A stretch of 64,000 bases of DNA. It comes from Mariniflexile sp044335535 (GTDB taxonomy: Bacteria > Bacteroidota > Bacteroidia > Flavobacteriales > Flavobacteriaceae). Of the stretch, positions 1-8,472 are shown in pieces. The stretch is from the NCBI RefSeq assembly GCF_044335535.1, contig NZ_JBIQVZ010000001.1, positions 744,001 through 808,000 on the forward strand. The letters are read 5' to 3'. Numbering within the stretch: the stretch's first letter is position 1; each line of letters begins with the position of its first letter. The notes under the pieces were generated by a model, which saw only the letters and a list, made by a program, of their open reading frames with translations, ran no database searches and was not told the origin of the DNA. Position numbers and translations under genes: made by a program.

Positions 1-139
1 GCCCAATAGCACTTACCATCGTTACATCATGATTAAATGATTGTAATCTGCTGGCAACATTTAAAGGGGCGCCACCAATTTTCTTATGGGTAGGAAAGAC
101 ATCCCATAAGACTTCTCCAAAACATGTTATTTTAGACAT
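1..139 (-). CDS. Fructokinase, PfkB family (3' part cut off by window edge)
   Basis: Only the first 46 codons are inside the window. The reading from the ATG at 139 begins SKITCFGEVLWDVFP and continues with a KIGGAPLNVA motif, which is the start of ribokinase/PfkB sugar kinases of the fructokinase type: an N-terminal strand, then the GG motif that closes over the sugar. By family it would phosphorylate cytoplasmic fructose with ATP. It lies about 100 bp downstream of susD on the same strand, so it is probably the last or near-last gene of the fructan operon. It would act on fructose released by the GH32 enzyme and imported by the MFS transporter. The family is clear; fructose as substrate is inferred from the neighbours. 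Confidence 0.85.
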   Translation of the reverse strand, partial: MSKITCFGEVLWDVFPTHKKIGGAPLNVASRLQSFNHDVTMVSAIG

Positions 140-240
140 ATTATTCGATTTAAAAGTTTAAAAGGGTGTTTAATCAAACATAAACACCCTCTTAATTTAA
201 AAAAACCAACTCAAAAAACTAAACAATTTTATGATTAAAA

Positions 241-1989
241 TTAATATCCAGGGTTTTGTTCATATAAACCTCCTGTAAAATCAATCTCTCTTTGTGGTAT
301 TGGATAATACTCATCGCGTCCTGCAGTAAACTGAGCATTAGCAAGAAAATCTTTCCTTGTTCTTTCAACCGCCAAATACGCATTAAGTACAGATTCTGCC
401 ATGCCCCATCTTACTAAATCAAAGAATCTTGGTCCTTCCATACCAAACTCCAATCGTCTTTCAAACATTAACGCTTTAAACGCATCTGCCTTAGACATTC
501 CCATGGGGTACATGCCAACATTATAAACGTCTGAAGCTCCTGCACTAATTTGTCTTTGGGTACTTGCTGCTGCACGTGCTCTAATTTGATTAATAATTGT
601 GACACCTTCGTCAATTTGATTTAATTGAATTAATGCTTCTGCTTTAAATAATAACACATCGGCATAACGTATAAAATCAACATTTTTAGAAGTACCTATA
701 AAGGGCCCTTCTTTTACGTAGCATGAACAATCTGGCGCTTGTTGCTCTTTCATGTTTCCAAAATACCCATACACTCCTGGGTCTCTTGCCCAACTAAAAT
801 TGTAAATCATGTCACCCTCAGCTTTAACTGTATTGCGATATTTAAATGGGCGACCGGGAATACCAACCGTATGGTCAATTCTCGGATCTAAAGTGATGCC
901 TACTGCCAATGGCGTTTCCCCATTCCCGTCAACAATATTAAAAATATTACTATCATTAAATGTATCTAATAGAGGCAACCCAGTAACCACATCGGTTTTA
1001 AATGCATTCACCATATTATGACTTGCTAAGTGGAAACCACAACAGCCATAAAGCCCTGTTCCGTGAGGCGAATTTAATCCTGTAACAAAACTTACTCTAC
1101 TTACTGTTGTTCCATCATTTATTGAAAACTGTGCCGCCCAAATAGACTCTGCACCATTATCAAATCCGTCTAAAAAGTTGTTCCCATAGTCTGCTTCCAA
1201 AGCTCCTGTAACATCATCGGCATAATCAATCACTTCTTGTAATCTTGCTGCATTGATATTGGTTACCTGATGCGTATCGTTTTGCTCATAAGCTTGATAC
1301 AAACGTAATTTAGCCAAGTATGCCGCCGCCGCATTTTTATCGGCTCTACCAACTTGTCCTTGCGCTTGTGGCAAGTTGTTGTATGCAAATAAGAAATCAT
1401 CAGCAATAGTATTCCATAAAGCGTCATTATCTACATCATTCGAAATTTGCAAAAGCTCTTCTTTAGACAGCCCTTCAGTGATGTAAGGTATTTTTTTGAA
1501 CAATAATTTAAGCATGAAATGAGAATGTGCTCTTAAAAAACGTAGTTCAGCTTGTCTTAAAGTTTTGTTTGCATAATCTGCATCAGGAATATCATTGATT
1601 ACTGATAATGCAAAATTAGCTCTTGATATGGCTTTGTAATAGTTTGTCCAAGTTCTTGGTCCCATCCAATCTGATGGATCATCTGCAATGGTTAAGTTGT
1701 ATTGCTCGTAGCGATCAACAATATCAACGTCACTACGTCCGCCACCGCCTTTGTAGGCATCATCGGAACGCACACTACCAAATACCCACATATGTGTTAA
1801 AGGCCCAATCATATCGTCATTTGCTATTCCAGCATATGCAGCGACGACTAGAGCTTCTGCGTTTTCTGCCGTTGCCGCATCTTCTGCAGACAAGAACCCT
1901 TCTGGTTCATATTCTAAAAAGTCTTTGGAACATCCTACTACAAAAACTGTAGCCATCATTCCTATTAAGAGTGTTTTAATATTTTTCAT
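241..1989 (-). CDS. SusD/RagB-family glycan-binding lipoprotein
   Basis: A 582-residue protein with a lipoprotein signal peptide whose lipobox ends at Cys20 (VFVVGC). It has the usual SusD layout: an N-terminal SusD-like region, TPR-like helices in the middle, and a C-terminal RagB/SusD segment with MFERRLEFGMEGPRFFDLVR and a closing YPIPQREID motif. SusD proteins sit on the outer membrane as a lid over the SusC barrel and bind oligosaccharides. SusC ends 11 bp upstream, the standard paired arrangement. A CCGFH stretch and a CSC pair near the middle give four cysteines in the mature part, which could form disulfides. A fructan ligand is inferred from the GH32 and fructokinase neighbours. Confidence 0.95.
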   Translation of the reverse strand: MKNIKTLLIGMMATVFVVGCSKDFLEYEPEGFLSAEDAATAENAEALVVAAYAGIANDDMIGPLTHMWVFGSVRSDDAYKGGGGRSDVDIVDRYEQYNLTIADDPSDWMGPRTWTNYYKAISRANFALSVINDIPDADYANKTLRQAELRFLRAHSHFMLKLLFKKIPYITEGLSKEELLQISNDVDNDALWNTIADDFLFAYNNLPQAQGQVGRADKNAAAAYLAKLRLYQAYEQNDTHQVTNINAARLQEVIDYADDVTGALEADYGNNFLDGFDNGAESIWAAQFSINDGTTVSRVSFVTGLNSPHGTGLYGCCGFHLASHNMVNAFKTDVVTGLPLLDTFNDSNIFNIVDGNGETPLAVGITLDPRIDHTVGIPGRPFKYRNTVKAEGDMIYNFSWARDPGVYGYFGNMKEQQAPDCSCYVKEGPFIGTSKNVDFIRYADVLLFKAEALIQLNQIDEGVTIINQIRARAAASTQRQISAGASDVYNVGMYPMGMSKADAFKALMFERRLEFGMEGPRFFDLVRWGMAESVLNAYLAVERTRKDFLANAQFTAGRDEYYPIPQREIDFTGGLYEQNPGY

Positions 1990-2000
1990 CTTTACAAATT

Positions 2001-5000
2001 TTAAAAGTTTATGTTAAGTCCAATAGAAAGGATGGTAGGCACTGGAATATTATCAACGTTTGTTCTCTCTGGATCTGAACCAATATAATCGTTGGGTGTT
2101 ATCCAAAATAAATTCTCGCCTTGAAAGTAAATTCTAAAACCTGTCATACCTGCCCATTTACTAATCATCTCTTCTGGCAATGAATAACCAAATTGAAGAT
2201 TTCTTAATTTGAAATATGAATTCTTTCTATATAGATAATCTGAAATTCTCTGATCGTTAAAAGCTAGTGACAACGATGGAATAGAAGACCCTGTGTTATT
2301 AGGGGTCCATGCATCTAACACACCAAGCCCCGCATTTTCTCTACCTTGTACAAAGTTATTCCAGAAAATATAAGGGTCTTGCCCTATTCTTCCGGTCACC
2401 CCTGACCCAAACACTGAAAAATCAAAATTCTTATAGTTCAAATCGATTCTAATACCATATTCTAAGTCTGGTAATGTAGTTCCTATGAAATCCCTGTCCT
2501 CAGCACCAATACTTCCATTGCCATCTAAATCTTGGAATTTTAAACCTCCAGGTCTCGCACCAACTTGAGTCGGACTTGCATCTATATCTGCTTGACTTTG
2601 GAACAATCCGTCTGTTTTGTAACCAAAAATCGAAAATTGAGAGTGTCCAATAATAGAATTATCTAAGGTTCCAGGATACGAAGACACAACCTCTTCTGGT
2701 AATGCCGTAATTTCATCTTTAAATGACCCAAAGTTTGTTGTTACTGAAAATGACAGCCCATTGTCTAAAGTTTTTGAATATGCTAAAGCCAACTCCCAAC
2801 CCTTAGTTTTTGTGGTCGCACCATTTAATACCTGTTGTTGTCCTTCACCATTTACCGAAGCAATTGGAGGAGTCGTTAAGATATCACTGGTTTTTCTTGT
2901 GAAATAATCAAACGAACCAACTAAATCATTATTAAACATGCTAAAATCGACCCCCACATTTATTTCTTTTGTAGTTTCCCATTTCAACCCAGAGTTTCCT
3001 GCTTGTATAGACGCAAAGCCTGATGGCAAATTACCTGTATTGACACCTTCTAAATCGTATGCTGTACCTACATTCCAATAGGTATTAAAGAAATTATTAT
3101 CTCCTGTAGCTTGTAACTGGTTAGCTCCATATCTAGATTCAAACAAACCAAAACGCGCCACATCTCCAATAGATTGATTACCTACTTCACCATAACCAGC
3201 CCTTAATTTCAATGAGCTTACAATATCATTGTCTTTCCAAAAATCTTCATTACTAAGTCTCCAACCAACAGTACCTGCAGGGAATATACCATATCTGTTT
3301 TCCGCACCAAATCTAGACGATCCATCACGACGTAGGGTAAATGATGCTAAATAGCGATCATCAAATCCGTAATTAATTTTTCCAAATTGAGATAACAATC
3401 TGCTACCAGTTGATGACCCAGTATTGCTTCTAGCACCCGTTGCTTCTTTTAGTACAAAATATTCTTCAGTTTCAATTGAAAACCCATTTGCTTGTGATAA
3501 TACGGTATCAAAATCATCTTTTATTGATTCTGTCCCCAATAAGACACCTATTTTGTGCTTCTCGTTTATTTCTAATTGGTAATTTAAAGTATTGGTAAAC
3601 ACCACACTAGTAAATTTATTGGTCCCTATAATCAACCTATTATTATCTCTATTAACAGATCCATTACTAACTTTCCTTTCAATATCTTTTCTTTTATAAT
3701 CCCCAAAATCCAAACCTAAACTGGTTCTGAATGTTAAGTTTTCCATGATATCAAATTCACCATAAACATTACCAAAAATGGTGGTTCTGTCTATATTATC
3801 CCAACGGTTTAAATACTGCATGAGTAATGGGTTATTTCTATCGGAATACCCAGAGCCCAATGGTCCGGCAAATTCTCCGTTGGCATCGTAAACCGGTATA
3901 GTTGGGACCATCGTAATTGCTAAACTTGGTATCCAAGCGCTACCAACATCTCTTGAAGCCAAGGTCTCATCAGATGTCGACATTTGTGTATTAACACCTA
4001 TTCTCAGTCTATTATCAAATAAATTAAAATTAGAGTTTAATTTTGCGGTAATTCTTTCGTAACCGGTATATTTTAAAATACCCGTATTTCTTAAATGTCC
4101 GATATTAAATAAATGAAATGAATTATCGGTACCTCCAGACACAGATACTTCATTGTTGTATACGTAACCAGTATCATAAGTTTCGTCTTGCCAATCGGTG
4201 TCTCCTGCTGGCACATTGGTATCACCACCCACAAAAGGCTGAACAGTTACGCTATTCAAAACCGGATTATTAAAATCACCATTCCAGTCAAAATCATAGA
4301 TTTCTCCATAGCCTCCATTAGGGTCTGCACCATCGTTAACAGAAGCTTGCCATAATACTTCACCTCTTTGTTGGGCGTTTAACATATCATAGCGCTGTTT
4401 TTTTTCAGAAAGCACTGAAATATTGGAGTTTATGCTAACATTAAACTTTTCACCACCAGCAGCTTTGGCACTATTTTTTGTTGTAACAATAATAACACCG
4501 TTACCTGCACGTGCTCCATAAAGTGAAGAAGCAGAAGCATCTTTTAGTACTTGAACAGATTCTATGGTGCTAGGGTTCATACTTGCGAAGACCTCTTGTC
4601 TAACCGTTGGCACACCATCTATAACATACAAAGGATCATTATTACCTAAAGTAGTTGCCCCACGAATTAAAACGTTATTACTTGTTCCTGTTGGGTCACC
4701 ATTTTTCTCTATAAATAACCCCGGCACACGCCCTTGCAATCCTTGAACCGCACTACCAGAACTTAAACTAGTACCTTCTGTCGGTCCTAATTCAACAACC
4801 GTAATCGCTCCAGTTACGTCTACTTTTCTTTCTCTAGAATATCCTGTAACTACAATTTCATCAAGTGCAGCGGCATCTACTACCAAAACGACGTCTACTA
4901 CTGAACGCCCATTAATTTGTGTTTGTTGGGTTTTGAAACCAATGTAGCTAAATACCAATGTGGCATTTTTACCAACATTTTCCAGTACATAGTTACCGTC

Positions 5001-5162
5001 AAAATCTGTTGCAGTACCCTGGGTTGTGCCCGATACAATTACAGATACACCAGGTAAAGGCATCCCATCTTCTTGGGAGGTAACTGTACCTCTTACCTGT
5101 GCTTGCGCCCAAATGCTTACAAAAGCAAATACGGGCAGAAATAAAAGTTGTTTTAATTTCAT
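2001..5162 (-). CDS. SusC/RagA-family TonB-dependent outer-membrane transporter
   Basis: A 1053-residue protein. Its signal peptide ends near AQAQ (residues 1-22). Next come a carboxypeptidase-regulatory-like domain (about 24-110), a plug domain containing LDEIVVTGYSRERKVDVTGA and the LIRG/YVIDGVP motifs typical of SusC, and a long beta-barrel ending in a hydrophobic/aromatic C-terminus (ILSIGLNINF). It would import oligosaccharides across the outer membrane using TonB energy, together with SusD encoded just downstream. It lies between the GH32 gene (11-bp gap) and susD (11-bp gap), so all are probably cotranscribed. The family is certain; a fructo-oligosaccharide cargo is inferred from context. 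Confidence 0.96.
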   Translation of the reverse strand: MKLKQLLFLPVFAFVSIWAQAQVRGTVTSQEDGMPLPGVSVIVSGTTQGTATDFDGNYVLENVGKNATLVFSYIGFKTQQTQINGRSVVDVVLVVDAAALDEIVVTGYSRERKVDVTGAITVVELGPTEGTSLSSGSAVQGLQGRVPGLFIEKNGDPTGTSNNVLIRGATTLGNNDPLYVIDGVPTVRQEVFASMNPSTIESVQVLKDASASSLYGARAGNGVIIVTTKNSAKAAGGEKFNVSINSNISVLSEKKQRYDMLNAQQRGEVLWQASVNDGADPNGGYGEIYDFDWNGDFNNPVLNSVTVQPFVGGDTNVPAGDTDWQDETYDTGYVYNNEVSVSGGTDNSFHLFNIGHLRNTGILKYTGYERITAKLNSNFNLFDNRLRIGVNTQMSTSDETLASRDVGSAWIPSLAITMVPTIPVYDANGEFAGPLGSGYSDRNNPLLMQYLNRWDNIDRTTIFGNVYGEFDIMENLTFRTSLGLDFGDYKRKDIERKVSNGSVNRDNNRLIIGTNKFTSVVFTNTLNYQLEINEKHKIGVLLGTESIKDDFDTVLSQANGFSIETEEYFVLKEATGARSNTGSSTGSRLLSQFGKINYGFDDRYLASFTLRRDGSSRFGAENRYGIFPAGTVGWRLSNEDFWKDNDIVSSLKLRAGYGEVGNQSIGDVARFGLFESRYGANQLQATGDNNFFNTYWNVGTAYDLEGVNTGNLPSGFASIQAGNSGLKWETTKEINVGVDFSMFNNDLVGSFDYFTRKTSDILTTPPIASVNGEGQQQVLNGATTKTKGWELALAYSKTLDNGLSFSVTTNFGSFKDEITALPEEVVSSYPGTLDNSIIGHSQFSIFGYKTDGLFQSQADIDASPTQVGARPGGLKFQDLDGNGSIGAEDRDFIGTTLPDLEYGIRIDLNYKNFDFSVFGSGVTGRIGQDPYIFWNNFVQGRENAGLGVLDAWTPNNTGSSIPSLSLAFNDQRISDYLYRKNSYFKLRNLQFGYSLPEEMISKWAGMTGFRIYFQGENLFWITPNDYIGSDPERTNVDNIPVPTILSIGLNINF

Positions 5163-5173
5163 TTTAATTTAAT

Positions 5174-6787
5174 TTAGTTAATATTTAGTTTGTGGATTTC
5201 AATGTTACCAAGAACGAGTTCTTGGTCTTTAGGTTCAATACTTAGTTTATCGAATGGTGCGTTCGGAAAAAATATTTCTGTCATGACGGTTTCGCCATTA
5301 TCAAAAAATAGTTCGATGGATGTTTTATCGAGAATAATAGTACCTGTCAAATCTGGGCTTAATGATGTTCTTTTAGCCTTGGAAACATGACTGGCAAATT
5401 TTTCCGAAAATGCTGTTTTACCAGACTTTCTTCTATCTACAAAAAAGTTTTTATCGCTGTTATTATATCCAAAGGCTAAAGTGTCGCCTTGTTTATTGGT
5501 AAGTTTAAAAGTGAAGCCTTTATCTTTTAAATCTGAAATATTAAAGTTTACTTCAGCGCTAGCTAAATCAATAGCATCAGAATCTATAATTTTTGTCCCC
5601 CCTTTAATTGCTATATTTTCCTTCTTATATTTTGTACTTCTATAACCAGCAAGTTCCTTTACAGGGTTAATTAATAACCTATACCCATTATCGTTTTTTT
5701 GGAGCTGTACTTTCCTAGCGATAGTCATTGAACTTCTCCAAGCTTCGGTTGGAACTTTTTGGGCATAATCCCAATTGGACATCCATCCCAACATAAGGAT
5801 ACTTCCATCTTTTGTTCTAGCATTAGACCATGACACACCAGCATAATTATCCCTGCCAAAATCAATCCAGTAATTGTGTTCTTTATTGAGTGCTAATGAA
5901 AAGTCCTGATCCATTTTAAATGTCGTACCATCAAAATCCCCTATAAAATATTGGGTAGCACTTCCTCCATTTGGACCACCTGGGTTGATACTTACAAAAA
6001 GTACCCACTTAGATTCGTCAGTCCCTAAAACGGGTAGTTGAAATAAATCCGGACACTCCCAAACACCACCATGACCACCAATACCTTGTCCGAAATCTGA
6101 AAGCAAATTCCATTTTTTCAAGTCTTTGGAATCATAAAACATGATTTTATCGCCTGCAGCAAGTACCATGACCCACTTATTTCTTTTTTCATCCCACGTT
6201 ACTTTTGGGTCTCTAAAATCTTTTAATTTATCATTATCTATAACTGGATTATTCTCATATTTAGTAAAGGTTTTCCCTTCGTCATTGCTATATGCAATAC
6301 TTTGTGTTTGCTTCCAGTTATCGTCACCTTCCAATTTTTTTGAATTGGTATATATGGCTACAATTGGCACTGCATTACTAACTTCACCAAAACCAGAACT
6401 ATTGGTAATATCAACGACTGCGCTTCCTGAAAATATGGTACCTAATTCATCTGGGTAAATGGCTATGGGCTGTTCCTTCCAAGTAATCATATCGGCACTT
6501 ATAGCATGCCCCCAATGCATGGGGCCCCAAACATTACTTTCTGGATGGTACTGAAAATATAAGTGGTAATACCCATTGTAGTAAAACATACCGTTTGGAT
6601 CGTTCATCCATGCCTCTTTAGGTGTAAAATGAAAGTTTGGACGGTACAGATCTTCTTCCGAATAGGATACATTTACAGTACTATCCGTATTTTGATTGTT
6701 TTGGACTTTATCCTTACATCCAGTAAGTAAGAACAGGACCATAAGCATAAACATTAGAATGGAATTGGTTTTTCTTAAGGTTTTCAT
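5174..6787 (-). CDS. GH32 family beta-fructosidase lipoprotein (levanase/inulinase/invertase type)
   Basis: A 537-residue protein with a lipoprotein signal (LLTGC, Cys24), so it is probably membrane-anchored facing the periplasm or the cell surface. The three catalytic blocks of glycoside hydrolase family 32 are visible: WMNDPNG at 60-66 (nucleophile Asp63), FRDP at 191-194 (transition-state stabiliser Asp193) and WECP at 243-246 (acid/base Glu244). The C-terminal third is the usual beta-sandwich. GH32 enzymes release fructose from levan, inulin or sucrose with retention. The motif spacing fits exo-acting enzymes, but linkage preference cannot be read from sequence. It sits between the transporter gene (10-bp gap) and susC. 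It is the only glycoside hydrolase in the visible part of the locus. Confidence 0.95.
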   Translation of the reverse strand: MKTLRKTNSILMFMLMVLFLLTGCKDKVQNNQNTDSTVNVSYSEEDLYRPNFHFTPKEAWMNDPNGMFYYNGYYHLYFQYHPESNVWGPMHWGHAISADMITWKEQPIAIYPDELGTIFSGSAVVDITNSSGFGEVSNAVPIVAIYTNSKKLEGDDNWKQTQSIAYSNDEGKTFTKYENNPVIDNDKLKDFRDPKVTWDEKRNKWVMVLAAGDKIMFYDSKDLKKWNLLSDFGQGIGGHGGVWECPDLFQLPVLGTDESKWVLFVSINPGGPNGGSATQYFIGDFDGTTFKMDQDFSLALNKEHNYWIDFGRDNYAGVSWSNARTKDGSILMLGWMSNWDYAQKVPTEAWRSSMTIARKVQLQKNDNGYRLLINPVKELAGYRSTKYKKENIAIKGGTKIIDSDAIDLASAEVNFNISDLKDKGFTFKLTNKQGDTLAFGYNNSDKNFFVDRRKSGKTAFSEKFASHVSKAKRTSLSPDLTGTIILDKTSIELFFDNGETVMTEIFFPNAPFDKLSIEPKDQELVLGNIEIHKLNIN

Positions 6788-6797
6788 TTTGGTTGTC

Positions 6798-8114
6798 TTA
6801 TTTGATTAGTTTTTTGCTTAATTCTTCTAGGGGTATGCCCTTGGTTTCCGGCATCATAAAAATCACAAACAGCAATTGGAGCACCATCATTATGGTAAAG
6901 AATAGAAATACCATACCTGCTCCTATTGTGGAAAATAATATAGGAACTAAAGAAGGTACGACGGCTGCCAATACCCAATGCACCGAGCTACCAAATGATT
7001 GCCCATAGCCCCGTAAATGGTTTGGGAAAATCTCTGAAATGAACACCCATATAACGGTGCCCTGCCCAATGGCATGTGCGGCTATGAACATGAACAGGAA
7101 TATGGGCATGGAGCTTCCTTCCCAATGAAAGAAAAATGCTGCCGAAACCAATGATAGGGATATGATGTAACCAAAGGAACAGATATACATCAGTTGTTTT
7201 CTTCCCAACCTGTCGATCAGGAAAATGCCCAAAAGCGTAAAGAGCATGTTGGTGACCCCAACGCCTATACTGCTCAATAGTGCTGAGCTTTCCGCTAGCC
7301 CCGCTTCCGTTAAAATCCTGGGTGCATAATAAAGTAATGCATTTATCCCCGATAACTGATTGAAAAATGCCATTAGGAATGCCAAAATCAGAGGAAATCT
7401 ATATTTTTTTAGGAATATGTTTTCATTGGGTACCGTGTTTTCCATTTCGTCCTTGATCTCCAGCATGAGTTTTTCCGGATCTTCATCTGGGCTTATAATT
7501 TGGAGCACCCCTTTGGCCTCACTGTTTCTAAATTTGGTAAGCAGCCATCTCGGGCTTTTTGGAATGGTCAATGCGAACACGGTATAAATAGCGGCAGGAA
7601 AGGCCTCCACGCCTACCATCCAGCGCCATGCGTTCTCTCCTATGTCATTTAACAGGTAGTTTGATAAAAAGGCTATAAGGATTCCAAATACGATGTTGAA
7701 CTGGTAAAGACCAACTAGCTTACCTCTGTCTTTTGCAGGAGCAATTTCTGAAATATATGCAGGAGCTGCGATTGTTGATGCGCCAACTCCTAATCCCCCA
7801 ATGAACCTAAAGAACGCAAATATTATGGGGTCATTGGCAAAAGCGGATCCTACTGCGGATATGGTATATAGTACGCCTATCCATACCAGAGTTTTTTTCC
7901 GTCCTATTCTATTGGTAGGGATTCCACCGAAAAAGGCACCTACGACCGTGCCCCAAAGTGCCATACCTATAACGACAACGCCATGAAACATATCGGAAGA
8001 GCCCCATAATAGTTGTAGTTTTTTTTCAGCGCCCGAGATAACTACGGTGTCAAAGCCAAATAGGAAACCTGCCAAAGCAGCAGTAATGGACCAGATAAGT
8101 ATCTTTCTGTTCAT
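6798..8114 (-). CDS. MFS sugar porter (probable fructose importer)
   Basis: A 438-residue, 12-helix transporter of the major facilitator superfamily, sugar porter family. Diagnostic motifs are visible: NRIGRKKT in loop 2-3, PKSPRWL after helix 6, QLSGINALLYYAP in helix 7, DRLGRKQ in loop 8-9 and PETKG before the C-terminus. Members move monosaccharides across the inner membrane by proton symport or facilitation. As the first gene of the operon, ahead of GH32, susC, susD and the fructokinase, it most likely imports fructose from the periplasm. The motif sites that may bind the HTCS lie in the roughly 360 bp upstream of it. Confidence 0.92.
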   Translation of the reverse strand: MNRKILIWSITAALAGFLFGFDTVVISGAEKKLQLLWGSSDMFHGVVVIGMALWGTVVGAFFGGIPTNRIGRKKTLVWIGVLYTISAVGSAFANDPIIFAFFRFIGGLGVGASTIAAPAYISEIAPAKDRGKLVGLYQFNIVFGILIAFLSNYLLNDIGENAWRWMVGVEAFPAAIYTVFALTIPKSPRWLLTKFRNSEAKGVLQIISPDEDPEKLMLEIKDEMENTVPNENIFLKKYRFPLILAFLMAFFNQLSGINALLYYAPRILTEAGLAESSALLSSIGVGVTNMLFTLLGIFLIDRLGRKQLMYICSFGYIISLSLVSAAFFFHWEGSSMPIFLFMFIAAHAIGQGTVIWVFISEIFPNHLRGYGQSFGSSVHWVLAAVVPSLVPILFSTIGAGMVFLFFTIMMVLQLLFVIFMMPETKGIPLEELSKKLIK

Positions 8115-8191
8115 GTGGTGGTGTATTTAGTTTAGTCTTGCCAAGTTACCTTAAACATCCGCTGCGGTATTTTCGATTTGTATCAAATGAC

Positions 8192-8204
8192 TACAAAATT
8201 GTTA
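8192..8204 (-). promoter_or_regulatory. Promoter-proximal copy of the CAAAATTGTTA motif
   Basis: The plus strand reads TACAAAATTGTTA here, matching the core of the two tandem copies at 8283-8319. It lies about 80 bp before the MFS start codon, where a site contacting RNA polymerase could sit. The match is to an 11-base core, so chance occurrence in AT-rich DNA cannot be excluded. Confidence 0.35.
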
Positions 8205-8282
8205 AGCGTATGTTAATTAATATATAATTACCTATATATCAATCATTTAGAAGAATAATTCATTTAATAAAAATAAAGATGT

Positions 8283-8319
8283 TTCAAAATTGTAACAAGA
8301 TTTGTTCAAAATTGTTACA
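8283..8319 (-). promoter_or_regulatory. Tandem direct repeat, candidate HTCS operator
   Basis: Two copies of TTCAAAATTGTWACA occur at 8283-8297 and 8305-8319. They differ at one base and are offset by exactly 22 bp, about two helical turns. Direct repeats at this offset are what a dimer of AraC-type DNA-binding domains would be expected to contact. The neighbouring regulator ends in such a domain. Function is inferred. Confidence 0.5.
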
Positions 8320-8472
8320 TAGAAGAAGCGCTCAATTTATTGAATTGACAAAAAAAAAGTTATTAAATTGCTTAACTAAGCAAAAAATTAGGCATGAAAA
8401 AGATTATTTAGTAAAAAAGACAGCTAAAATTTACGAAAACATCAATCAAAAAAGATGCTTTTAGGTGTAAAT

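Larger units (their letters stand above)
8115..8472. other. Intergenic control region of the fructan locus
   Basis: This 358-bp AT-rich stretch separates the hybrid regulator gene from the operon start. It must hold the operon promoter and perhaps the regulator terminator. I see three copies of a CAAAATTGTWA motif (listed separately), a run of lysine codons on the plus strand that makes a meaningless 61-codon ORF, and no convincing hairpin terminator. No clean Bacteroidetes TTTG/TAnnTTTG promoter pair could be fixed by eye. Confidence 0.5.

Noticed and set aside
8279..8464. 61-codon plus-strand frame in the fructan control region
   Set aside because: Lysine-rich translation of AT-rich DNA, overlapping the candidate operator, with no family resemblance.
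8115..8472. Explicit -33/-7 promoter call for the fructan operon
   Set aside because: Several partial TTTG-containing matches exist and none fits the Bacteroidetes consensus and spacing well enough.
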